Source: Maridesulfovibrio sp050916235
GTDB taxonomy: Bacteria > Desulfobacterota > Desulfovibrionia > Desulfovibrionales > Desulfovibrionaceae
Direction: 5' to 3'
DNA: 64,000 nt
Assembly: GCF_050916235.1 (NCBI RefSeq)
Contig: NZ_CP104854.1
Location: 3,720,001 to 3,784,000 of the forward strand
The position numbers were made by a program, and so were the translations under genes. Under the pieces are notes generated by a model. That model was not told where the DNA came from. It did no database searches and saw only the letters and a list, made by a program, of their open reading frames with translations. Positions within the stretch are counted from its first letter, which is position 1. Every line of letters starts with the position of its first letter. This document shows positions 8,265-15,286 of this stretch, in pieces.

Positions 8265-8591
8265 TTAGTGCATGATCCTTTTTTTCTTGAATTTGTAGTC
8301 AAGCTCGGAAATTTTACCGCTATTAAGTTCCTCTTCAAGATCCTGCAGAGCTTTTTCACGCATTTCAGCCGCTTCACGGTCAATTTCCGGGTCACGGAAT
8401 TTTCCGTTGGGACCGAACAGCACTCGCAGGAAAATCAGAATAACACCGAGTATTGCGCTGACAAAGAGCATTTTAAGGGCTGAGGCCCAGAAATCTCCGT
8501 ACCCCGGACCGAACGGCCAGTGGTCCCAGTGGGGGTTGCTTTCGTATTTGCCGACTATGAATGAAGCAATGGAAGAAACTGTTTCTATCAT
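8265..8591 (-). CDS. Small membrane protein with SHOCT-like C-terminus
   Basis: A 108-residue protein with no function assigned. The N-terminal 35 residues are rich in His, Trp and Gly (HWDHWPFGPGYGDFW), followed by one membrane segment (ALKMLFVSAILGVILIFLR, about residues 38-56). The cytoplasmic tail ends in a charged helical stretch (LQDLEEELNSGKISELDYK) like the short SHOCT oligomerisation module. It is co-transcribed with the downstream HD-domain gene, four bases away, which suggests it may anchor or regulate that enzyme. The role is inferred from context only. Confidence 0.65.
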   Translation of the reverse strand: MIETVSSIASFIVGKYESNPHWDHWPFGPGYGDFWASALKMLFVSAILGVILIFLRVLFGPNGKFRDPEIDREAAEMREKALQDLEEELNSGKISELDYKFKKKRIMH

Positions 8592-8745
8592 GAACTGATC
8601 CTGTGTTTTTTTGTGAATACGTACCTTTCATTTCCAGTCTCTGCAAGGAATTCCGCCGGGGTGAATAGTTTCATTGCGCTTGTATCTTTAGTTTTGCTGT
8701 GGTCTAATAATTAGAATAGTGCTCAAGCGAAGCAAGGGGTAATTT

Positions 8746-9153
8746 ATGAGAATTCTGATAGCGGAAGATGAACTCGCCAGCAGAAAATATATGCAGCATG
8801 TTATGGACAGTTATGGCGAATGTGATTGCGCCGAGAACGGCACGGAGGCAGTGTCCATGTTCCGGACCGCCTTTGAAACCGGTTCAGGCTATGATCTCAT
8901 CTGCATGGACATAATGATGCCGGGGATGGACGGGATAGAGGCCCTGAAAGAGATTAGGTCTTTTGAGCGTGAAATGGGCGTGGAGCCCCGCAAGGAGGCC
9001 CGAGTCATCATGACATCCGCCCTCGGTGATCCGGTCAATGTCATGGAGGCGTATTACCGGGGCGGTGCTTCGGTGTATCTTACCAAGCCTATTGAGATTG
9101 CCGACGTGCGCAACGCGATGGTCGAGTTGGGGTTTCTGAAAAAAAACAATTGA
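8746..9153 (+). CDS. Stand-alone response regulator receiver protein
   Basis: A 135-residue single-domain response regulator of the CheY type. The acidic pocket (E7, D8), phospho-acceptor D55 in ICMDIMMPGMDG, the T90/S91 switch residue and K114 in YLTKP are all present, so it should be phosphorylatable. There is no output domain, so it should act by protein contact or as a phosphorelay intermediate. No kinase is adjacent, but an orphan Hpt protein is encoded 1.2 kb downstream and a degenerate HD-GYP protein after that. A good ribosome site (AAGGGG) precedes the ATG, and a terminator follows the gene. Confidence 0.92.
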   Translation: MRILIAEDELASRKYMQHVMDSYGECDCAENGTEAVSMFRTAFETGSGYDLICMDIMMPGMDGIEALKEIRSFEREMGVEPRKEARVIMTSALGDPVNVMEAYYRGGASVYLTKPIEIADVRNAMVELGFLKKNN

Positions 9154-9201
9154 TGATCACCGGTTTTTCTGGACAGGTCTCAATTCCGTTATTACGTATT
9201 G

Positions 9202-9229
9202 AAGTGCGGTATCCTATCGCACTTTTTTT
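9202..9229 (+). terminator. Intrinsic terminator after the receiver gene
   Basis: Arms AAGTGCG and CGCACTT around a 9-nt loop, followed by a run of Ts. It separates the receiver gene from the Tim44-like gene. Confidence 0.85.
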
Positions 9230-9253
9230 ACTTTAACGAATATGAGGTCTTAG

Positions 9254-10198
9254 ATGAAACTACTCGGGTATTTGGTTCTTCCGTTGACTCTGGTCTGTCT
9301 TCTTGCCTTCTCGGCAGGGGATGCGGACGCAAAAAGACTGGGTGGCGGTAAATCATTCGGCAGCAAGCCATCTTACTCCAATACTTACAAGCAGCCCACA
9401 AGTTCTCCGACAATGACACAGAAGCAGTCCACCGGCACTGCCGGTACCCAGCAGGGCGGGTTTGCCCGGACCGGCATGGGTATATTCGGCGGTCTGCTTG
9501 CCGGTACATTCCTCGGCTCCATGCTGGGGGGATTCGGGGGCATGGGCGGCGGATTTTTCAATCTGCTGATTATCGGTCTGCTGGTCTATCTTGGATTTAA
9601 GTTTTTCAAATCGCGCAGTCGCAATTCGGACAACGTGTACCAGCAGGGCAACTATCAGCGCGGCCCAACCCAGTCTTCCGGGAACGGCGTGAACAATTCC
9701 AATGCAGATCCCTACGCACGCCGTGAGGATGCTGCTAAAAATGCCTGGGAACATCTGTCTTCCAAGCCTTCCGGAAATGCCGGGGCAGGCTCCGTTGCCG
9801 ATGCAGGGCCTACCATAAGCAGACCAGCCGGTTTCGACGAGGAAGAATTCCTTGAAGGGGCAAAGGCTGTATACAACAGGCTCCAGAAGTCATGGGATAA
9901 TAGGGATATGAATGACATTGCCCAGTTTGCGACTTCCGACGTGGTTGACGAAATCCGCAGACAGGCACAGGAAGATCCCGGTCCTTCCCTGACTGAGGTC
10001 ATGATGGTTAACGCAAGGCTTCTGGAAGTAAAGGAAGACGGCGGAAAGACCATGGCTACCGTCTATTACGATGTGCTGCTTCGCGAAGATTCTTCACAGA
10101 GCCAGCCGTCCCAGGTTCGAGAGGTCTGGCATTTCATCAAGGAATCCGGAGGTAATGCCATGTGGAAGCTTGATGGAATCCAGCAGCTTGAGAATTAG
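9254..10198 (+). CDS. Tim44-like domain protein
   Basis: A 314-residue envelope protein. A signal peptide or N-terminal anchor (MKLLGYLVLPLTLVCLLAFS) is followed by a Ser/Thr/Gln-rich stretch, a glycine-rich region with one or two membrane passes (around residues 75-118), a polar linker, and a C-terminal domain (about residues 190-314) with the Tim44/MBA1-like pattern: EEFLEGAKAVYNRLQKSWDN, a central sheet with VNARLLEVKEDGG, and VREVWHFIKESGGNAMWKLD. Such bacterial proteins are common but of unclear function; a link to membrane protein biogenesis is suggested only by the mitochondrial homologue. It is transcribed alone. Confidence 0.85.
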   Translation: MKLLGYLVLPLTLVCLLAFSAGDADAKRLGGGKSFGSKPSYSNTYKQPTSSPTMTQKQSTGTAGTQQGGFARTGMGIFGGLLAGTFLGSMLGGFGGMGGGFFNLLIIGLLVYLGFKFFKSRSRNSDNVYQQGNYQRGPTQSSGNGVNNSNADPYARREDAAKNAWEHLSSKPSGNAGAGSVADAGPTISRPAGFDEEEFLEGAKAVYNRLQKSWDNRDMNDIAQFATSDVVDEIRRQAQEDPGPSLTEVMMVNARLLEVKEDGGKTMATVYYDVLLREDSSQSQPSQVREVWHFIKESGGNAMWKLDGIQQLEN

Positions 10199-10231
10199 GC
10201 TTTTTTAAACAGTAGCTTGAATTGAATGCAG

Positions 10232-10262
10232 GCACCGTCCCGAAAGGGGCGGTGCTTTTTTT
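10232..10262 (+). terminator. Intrinsic terminator after the Tim44-like gene
   Basis: GCACCGTCCC and GGGGCGGTGC arms (one wobble pair) with a GAAA tetraloop and seven Ts. Confidence 0.92.
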
Positions 10263-10360
10263 GTCCCTACCTGTCGGTAAACGGAACGGAATCTGTTGTC
10301 TGTTTTGGCTAAAGAGGTTAAATTCATTGCGAAATATTTATAAAAATATGCGGGGAGAAT

Positions 10361-10663
10361 ATGGCTGATATAATAATTGAAAAAATAGAACGCGACCTGG
10401 AGGGGCTGGTTTCTGCGTTCATGGAAAATACCCTTGAGGAAATTGCCGTGCTGGAGAAGGCTATGGCTGAAGCTGATCTGCAGACAGCCTATCGAATGGG
10501 GCACAATATCAAAGGTTCGGCCCTGAATTACGGTTTCCTGCATCTGGCCGAGATCGGGCGGGCCATAGAGATAGCAGCCGGAGCCGGAGAGCTCAGGCAG
10601 GTACAGCAGCTTCTTGATCAGTTGCGCAACTATGTCCGTTGCGTGGAGATTGTCTTTAAGTGA
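10361..10663 (+). CDS. Orphan histidine phosphotransfer (Hpt) protein
   Basis: A 100-residue all-helical Hpt domain, which passes phosphoryl groups between receivers in a phosphorelay. The active motif MGHNIKGSALNYG places the phospho-accepting histidine at H48 with the expected HxxKGSA context. It covers the whole protein; there is no kinase or receiver domain attached. An orphan receiver (8746-9153) is the nearest candidate partner. The gene converges tightly on the HD-GYP gene: its stop is about 7 bp from the stop of that minus-strand gene. Confidence 0.88.
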   Translation: MADIIIEKIERDLEGLVSAFMENTLEEIAVLEKAMAEADLQTAYRMGHNIKGSALNYGFLHLAEIGRAIEIAAGAGELRQVQQLLDQLRNYVRCVEIVFK

Positions 10664-10670
10664 CGCGTCC

Positions 10671-11819
10671 CTACCAGAGGAAGCGTTCCAATTCGAGCCG
10701 GAACGTCTTCGGATGTATGCATTCTACAATTTCAAGCCCGGTGTACGGGGACTTGTCGTGCTGTTTGGAGAGGTCTACATATTCAGGAGTGATAGCCTTG
10801 AATCGGCTGTTGAAGACAATTTTCACCCTGGGCAGAAGCGGGGCCTGCGGAGTGTTTTCCACAACAACGGCGTACCTTCCGTCTGAAAGTTTTACAAAGC
10901 ATCCCGCCGGGTAAATTCCGACGCACTTGATGAAGTTCTCGATATATCGCGGATGGAAGGATGAATTGGTCATGCTGTAGAGATGCTTGATGGCCATGTT
11001 GGGAGTCAGGGCTTCCCGGTAGGGCCGATCAGCGGTCATGGCATCGTAGGCATCGCAAATGGAGATGATGCGTGCGTATTTCGAGATTGAGTTTCCGGAA
11101 AGGCCGTTGGGGTATCCGGAACCATCGTATTTCTCGTGGTGTTCGGATACGGCCCTGACAATATTTTCCGGAATCCCGTTCTGCAGGGTGAGGTAGCTCT
11201 GGCCGCTCAGGGGGTGCTGCTTGATCTCATCGAATTCAGAGGCGCTCAGTTTGCCGTTCTTGGAGAAAATTTCCTGTTTGAGCCACACCTGACCTATGTT
11301 CATGAGCATTGCCGAGATGGAGAGTTCCTTAACGAACTCGCGGGAAAGGCCCATGTATCTGCCCAGAATGGCGCTCAGGATAGCGGTGTTTAGGCTGTGG
11401 GTGAAAAGGTAGCGATCACTGCGGGCCAGAACAGTCAGGCTGGCCGATGCGCTGCTGTTGCGCTCTATGGAGTCGAGCATGGGGTCCACGTCTTTCTGGT
11501 ACTCAGATATTTCGAGCGGACCTCTTCTGCTGATTGTTTCATACATTTTCTGGATGCAGCCCAGAGCGCTGTTGTAGGCTTCGCGCGCAAAGAGAATTTC
11601 CTCGGAATACGAGGTCTGGGGGAAGCAGTTTCTGGGGGCTGCACACTTGGATGAATCAATCAGAACTTCGGTTATGTTCAGTTTGAGGATTGCTGTAATA
11701 TCTTCTTTGGATGAAATGAAATTGTTGGAAAGATCCGGTGGAAGGCTTCCCATTCCGGTTGCGGAACAGACAACGAACATCCCGTTCTGAAGATTGGTGG
11801 TCTTGATTTTTTCTAGCAT
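10671..11819 (-). CDS. HD-GYP-like protein with a degenerate HD dyad
   Basis: A 382-residue protein with an N-terminal domain of unknown type (residues 1-125) and an HD-GYP-like domain (about 130-300), a family that hydrolyses cyclic di-GMP. Several signature residues are present: H141, H202 (QHPLSG), HHEKYDGSGYP (227-237) and D256 in CDAYDAMT with the following RPYREAL. The HD dyad itself is missing: where active enzymes read HDIGK this one reads MNIGQ (M173, N174). It therefore probably binds rather than cleaves cyclic di-GMP, or serves as a scaffold. A C-terminal segment (305-382) resembles the extra domain often found after HD-GYP. It is divergent from the MerR-type gene. Confidence 0.85.
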   Translation of the reverse strand: MLEKIKTTNLQNGMFVVCSATGMGSLPPDLSNNFISSKEDITAILKLNITEVLIDSSKCAAPRNCFPQTSYSEEILFAREAYNSALGCIQKMYETISRRGPLEISEYQKDVDPMLDSIERNSSASASLTVLARSDRYLFTHSLNTAILSAILGRYMGLSREFVKELSISAMLMNIGQVWLKQEIFSKNGKLSASEFDEIKQHPLSGQSYLTLQNGIPENIVRAVSEHHEKYDGSGYPNGLSGNSISKYARIISICDAYDAMTADRPYREALTPNMAIKHLYSMTNSSFHPRYIENFIKCVGIYPAGCFVKLSDGRYAVVVENTPQAPLLPRVKIVFNSRFKAITPEYVDLSKQHDKSPYTGLEIVECIHPKTFRLELERFLW

Positions 11820-11922
11820 CTATCTCGTTTTCCGAAGCAGTCTGATTGATCGTTAAGCCGGTTAAAGCTATGTGTTTCTCATTATCGGATACACAAACAG
11901 CTGTCTCTAGGGCAAGAGAAAA

Positions 11923-11978
11923 AGTGCGTGTGCCGCGCTACGCGGCTGTGGGAGGTAACTCCGTCACTTTTACGCACT
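11923..11978. ncRNA. Candidate structured RNA element, three-stem junction
   Basis: The segment can fold as outer stem AGTGCGT/ACGCACT (11923-11929 with 11972-11978), a second stem GCCGCG/CGCGGC with a CTA loop (11932-11946), and a third stem GTG-GGAG/CTCC-GT-CAC closed by a GTAA (GNRA-type) tetraloop (11948-11967). On the minus strand the outer stem is followed by TTTTTC. It matches no riboswitch or sRNA class that I recognise. It could belong to the 5' leader of either divergent gene or be a free small RNA. Confidence 0.4.
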
Positions 11979-12149
11979 CTAATGTTTCTTGTTGCGACTC
12001 AATTCGCATATTTTATAACTTTTCGATTCTATTTTTATTTACCCTCCGTCTAGGTTCATCCCTTCTGATTAATAAATAATCATCCGCCTTTGTTTGTCCA
12101 TGTCGTGAAAAGAATTTGCTGCATGTTTTGCAGTGTTCCCGTGTGGTTG

Positions 12150-12165
12150 TTGTTCAGTTGAACAA
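12150..12165. promoter_or_regulatory. Palindromic candidate operator for the MerR-type regulator
   Basis: TTGTTCA and TGAACAA arms separated by GT form a perfect inverted repeat about 96 bp upstream of the regulator start; further TTGAACA and TTGAAT half-site-like words follow within 40 bp. This suggests an autoregulatory operator. Confidence 0.5.
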
Positions 12166-12261
12166 AATCATAGTGATGTTGAACAGTATTTAGTTGAATC
12201 CTTTGTTCCTGTAGTGTATATATTGATCAGTTGTTTAATGATTAACAAGTGTGCAGGTGAT

Positions 12262-13200
12262 ATGTCCGGTCAGTATATCAGTCTCAGAGAGGTAGGCAGG
12301 CGGTTGGGTATTCCTCCGTCATCGGTTGTCTACTATAGAGATAAGTACTCTAAATTTTTACCTTCTATTGGCGGAGAAGGACGTCGGCAGCGGTATTCCG
12401 TTGAGGTTTTGGAAGTATTCAGGAGGATACGCGAAATGTATGGTATGAATTGGTCAACTGAACAAATTGAAAATGAATTAACTTTGAAATTCGGTTTATT
12501 AATCGACTCAATTAAAAATGATCAACAATTGATCAACGAAGCTGGGCTGGAGCCGTCAGGTGACATGCAGACAGTCATCTGCGGGCTTTCCTCCGTGCTT
12601 GGCAAAGTGTCTGACTTGTTGTCAAACCAGGCACTTTTCCAGGTGGAAATCCGTGATCTTCGTGAAGAATTGGCGAACCTGCGCAGTGAAAAACGCAAGC
12701 TGGCTGCGGACACCAATGAGCGTATCCTCGATATGGCCATGGAGATAGGGCGGCTCAAACGTGATCGTGAGGAACTGTTCAGGCTGCTCAATCGAGGCGA
12801 GGGCAGTTCACAGGATGAGTCCTCCTTTCCTTCCGTGGACTATCTTGAACGTCCGCTTGTTATCATGAATTCTGAAGGGGAGTATCTTGGCGTGGCCGGG
12901 AAAAGCCGCAAGCATTTTTCGCTTGAGGACTTTGTCAAACTGCTCGAGAACAGTGTTAATTCTCATCGCAGTGTTGATCTCAGATGGCAGCATCGGGACG
13001 GTTGCTGGGTGCTGGTTATTTCCGCAAGCGAAGGTGACGAGTCCATGAAAAAGGAAATAGTTCTTGTCACTGAGGAAAATGTTACACCCAGCCGCAATAC
13101 TGTGGTTCGCATTGTAAGCATGAATATTAACGACAAGTCGGTGCCTGATGCTTTGTTATTCAGTCTTTTCAAACAGATACGCGAAAGTTTTGACCGCTAG
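12262..13200 (+). CDS. MerR-type HTH transcriptional regulator with coiled coil
   Basis: A 312-residue regulator. The start at 12262 (MSGQYISLREV) follows AGGTGA and begins directly at the winged helix-turn-helix: ISLREVGRRLGIPPSSVVYY, then IGGEGRRQRYSVEVLEVFRRI (residues 5-62), the pattern of MerR-superfamily DNA-binding domains. Residues about 100-185 are strongly charged and heptad-like (LREELANLRSEKRKLAADTN), predicting a long dimerisation coiled coil. The C-terminal 100 residues form a mixed domain that I do not recognise and that lacks metal-binding cysteines. A palindrome upstream suggests self-control. The next gene, a small conserved-looking protein, is 98 bp downstream on the same strand. 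Confidence 0.8.
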   Translation: MSGQYISLREVGRRLGIPPSSVVYYRDKYSKFLPSIGGEGRRQRYSVEVLEVFRRIREMYGMNWSTEQIENELTLKFGLLIDSIKNDQQLINEAGLEPSGDMQTVICGLSSVLGKVSDLLSNQALFQVEIRDLREELANLRSEKRKLAADTNERILDMAMEIGRLKRDREELFRLLNRGEGSSQDESSFPSVDYLERPLVIMNSEGEYLGVAGKSRKHFSLEDFVKLLENSVNSHRSVDLRWQHRDGCWVLVISASEGDESMKKEIVLVTEENVTPSRNTVVRIVSMNINDKSVPDALLFSLFKQIRESFDR

Positions 13201-13298
13201 GATTGCTCTACGTAAAATCTAGAAAAAGTCTTGATGAAACTGCATAATGCGGTTATTAAGGCTATTGTATCAGTAGTGGAGTAGCCTAGGAGGACCAT

Positions 13299-13727
13299 AT
13301 GCCGCAGGTTGCAGCCAGAATCACGCATGACCACGAGCAGTGGCTCAAAAATTATTTCAAGACAAAGAGTGCCGGGGCCGAATTTATTCTACCCTGGGCT
13401 GTGGATATGTTTTTCAAATCCATGCGTGCTGTTGCGGAGGAATTGAACGTTCAGGAACTTAAAACCGTTCTTGAAGCGTATCGCGGGGTGAAGATCCTGC
13501 CCAACCAGTGCAAGGGAGCTTATCTTTACCTGCGTATTGAGGAAGCTTGCGAGATTGAAAACGTGCACGTAACACACGGAGTCAGCCGGGCGAATCTTGA
13601 GGCCAAGCTCAAACGTCTTTCAGACGTTCATTCTACCGCGCTGATGATCTGGGCTTCGGCTTACTGGGTAAGTAAAGTCTGGAACGGTGTGAGCCTTGAG
13701 GAGTACATTAAGCTTACCTGCAGTTGA
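13299..13727 (+). CDS. Hypothetical 142-residue protein
   Basis: No family is recognised. The gene has a strong ribosome site (AGGAGG) 7 nt before the ATG and coding-like composition, so it is very likely real. The protein is predicted mostly helical and soluble, with no signal peptide. Residues 1-60 contain HDHEQWLKNYF and AVAEELNVQELKTVLEAY; the middle has YLYLRIEEACEIENVHVTHG, and the C-terminal helix is Trp-rich (IWASAYWVSKVWNG). It lies downstream of the MerR-type gene on the same strand and converges on the PqqD-like gene. The function is unknown. Confidence 0.7.
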   Translation: MPQVAARITHDHEQWLKNYFKTKSAGAEFILPWAVDMFFKSMRAVAEELNVQELKTVLEAYRGVKILPNQCKGAYLYLRIEEACEIENVHVTHGVSRANLEAKLKRLSDVHSTALMIWASAYWVSKVWNGVSLEEYIKLTCS

Positions 13728-13765
13728 GCTGGCCGGCTGCAGGATGCCTGTGCTGCCTAACTTCT

Positions 13766-14176
13766 TTATCTGTTTTTATCGTCCCCGGAACTGAAGGCGA
13801 TCAACCCTCTTTTTCCGAGATCCTTCAGGAATGATGCTGTTGCCACTTCCGCTTCCCGGGGGAGTACATTGTATTTTTCCGCAAAGCTTGCCGCAATTTT
13901 CTTAACACTGTTGCGGCCGTCTATCATATCCCAGACCAGTGTTCCCATTTCATCCAGCTCAAGTCTTTTCATGGGCGGTGTGCCTTCTTTCCACATGCCG
14001 AACCGCTTGGCAACATCAGCAAAAAGCGGTTTCAGCCGCAGAGGATAGGCAAGGAGCACAAGCCCATTTTCCGAACGCGTTTCTTCGACATCCAGATTTT
14101 TCAACGGTTTGCAGGCCATGGCTTCGCCCCTTGTCATTTCAGGGGCGATTTTTTTCTTTTTACTGAATAATGTCAT
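13766..14176 (-). CDS. PqqD-like peptide-chaperone (RRE-type) protein
   Basis: A 136-residue protein whose C-terminal part (about residues 60-130) matches the PqqD fold: RLELDEMGTLVWDMIDGRNS, then VKKIAASFAEKYNV, then VATASFLKDLGKRGLI. PqqD domains bind precursor peptides and present them to radical SAM or other modifying enzymes in RiPP pathways, although many genomic copies have other or unknown roles. An N-terminal basic tail (SKKKKIAPE) precedes it. The ATG at 14176 overlaps the end of the upstream 298-residue protein gene by 17 bp, indicating translational coupling. No precursor peptide or radical SAM maturase is adjacent, so a RiPP role is open. Confidence 0.75.
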   Translation of the reverse strand: MTLFSKKKKIAPEMTRGEAMACKPLKNLDVEETRSENGLVLLAYPLRLKPLFADVAKRFGMWKEGTPPMKRLELDEMGTLVWDMIDGRNSVKKIAASFAEKYNVLPREAEVATASFLKDLGKRGLIAFSSGDDKNR

Positions 14177-15056
14177 AGTTTGTGAAAATTGACTTGGCCC
14201 TGTCTTCTGCAAGTTCCTGTCTGGAGCAGACCATTACTGCAAGAATGCGGTTGCTCTCGTGAGTGTAGCGGACTTCAATCTGCGCGAAAGGGCGTTTCTT
14301 CGGATTCAGTCTGGCCATGGCCAGAGAGGTCCTTGAAGGCTTGTTTTTCTGTCCGAACATGCAGGTTGCGCCGGATTTGTGCTCCAGCTCTGCACGGGAG
14401 AGTCCCAGTCTGGAAATATCTTCCTTGAAGAATTCCCTTGAAAACTCGCCAAGTGTAGTGCTTTTCAGGATTATGTCAGCAGGGCTGAATCTGTAGAATG
14501 AGACGGTTTCATTGCCATCGGCAAGGGTCAGGATGAATCTGCCCGGTTTGAATTCGAATGAATCCAGCTTCATTTCAACCGGCATGTTCGCCTGCATGTC
14601 GTAGATACGCCAGGGTTTTTCCGTTCCGCTGTTGTGAAACTTGAGGGTTTCGAAAAGCATTACCGCTCCCTCATCGGTACAGTCGTCACACTTGTTGATG
14701 AACTGGACGAGCATAACCTGTGAGGCCTCTTTGCAATAGAACATGACTCCGCGTCCGGAGGTAAGATCCGACTGCCAGTAGAATCCGGTTGCATCGTATT
14801 TATCCAGCGGTTTTTTCCATGAGCCGGGCAGTACTGTGGATTCAATCTTGATTCCGGATGCGGCTTCTATTTTCTTTGCAAGTTGGCGGAAGTAGGTCTT
14901 TTCCTTGTAGGTGTTGCCTGCATCGTACCAGCGGATTTCAATGCAGGGCTGCTCCCCGTTGTCGAGCTGCAGGAATTTTTTATCAATTCCGCTTACTTCA
15001 AAGACGGACGGGATATCAAAGCTGATTCCGTCCCAGGCAATTCTTTTACGATCCAT
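14160..15056 (-). CDS. Hypothetical 298-residue protein paired with the PqqD-like gene
   Basis: I do not recognise the family. The protein is soluble, has no signal peptide, and looks like two alpha/beta segments. It begins MDRKRIAWDGISFDIPSVFEVSGI and has an early conserved-looking EIRWYDAG, a CDDC pair around residue 123, and later a SFYRFSPADI strand and CMFGQKNKPSRTSLAMAR. The beginning (a W-G-I-x-F-x-I-P pattern) resembles proteins that open with a strand followed by a lipid- or carbohydrate-binding-like sheet, but this is weak. It overlaps the start of the PqqD-like gene by 17 bp, so the two products very likely act together. Confidence 0.7.
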   Translation of the reverse strand: MDRKRIAWDGISFDIPSVFEVSGIDKKFLQLDNGEQPCIEIRWYDAGNTYKEKTYFRQLAKKIEAASGIKIESTVLPGSWKKPLDKYDATGFYWQSDLTSGRGVMFYCKEASQVMLVQFINKCDDCTDEGAVMLFETLKFHNSGTEKPWRIYDMQANMPVEMKLDSFEFKPGRFILTLADGNETVSFYRFSPADIILKSTTLGEFSREFFKEDISRLGLSRAELEHKSGATCMFGQKNKPSRTSLAMARLNPKKRPFAQIEVRYTHESNRILAVMVCSRQELAEDRAKSIFTNYDIIQ

Positions 15057-15219
15057 TATATAAGTTCCCCGATGGAAGCGGCCGCTGTGCAGGCGGACCG
15101 TGATACGATTTATTTTCCTGCCCCCTAGTTCTCAACTTGAAATCAGCAGTGATAACCTGTTTTCTAGGATTGGGGGCATGCTTTGGCGAAACATCCGGGT
15201 CAAGGCTATCGCCATATAT

Positions 15220-15257
15220 AAAAAGAACCTGCATGAGTTTACCAGCTCATGCAGGTT
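15220..15257 (-). terminator. Intrinsic terminator of the OPT operon
   Basis: AACCTGCATGAG and CTCATGCAGGTT arms (perfect, 12 bp) with an 8-nt loop; on the minus strand it is followed by TTTTTATA. It lies 30 bp after the OPT transporter stop and separates that operon from the 298-residue protein and PqqD-like pair. Confidence 0.88.
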
Positions 15258-15286
15258 TGTCAAAACATCATAAGATTAAAGTGACG

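Larger units (their letters stand above)
11820..12261. other. Long intergenic region with RNA-like fold and palindromes
   Basis: The 442 bp between the divergent HD-GYP-like and MerR-type genes contain no convincing reading frame. They hold a potential three-stem RNA structure (11923-11978), an AT-rich middle (12005-12085) and a perfect 16-bp palindrome (12150-12165) with nearby TTGAAC repeats close to the MerR-type start. Confidence 0.7.
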
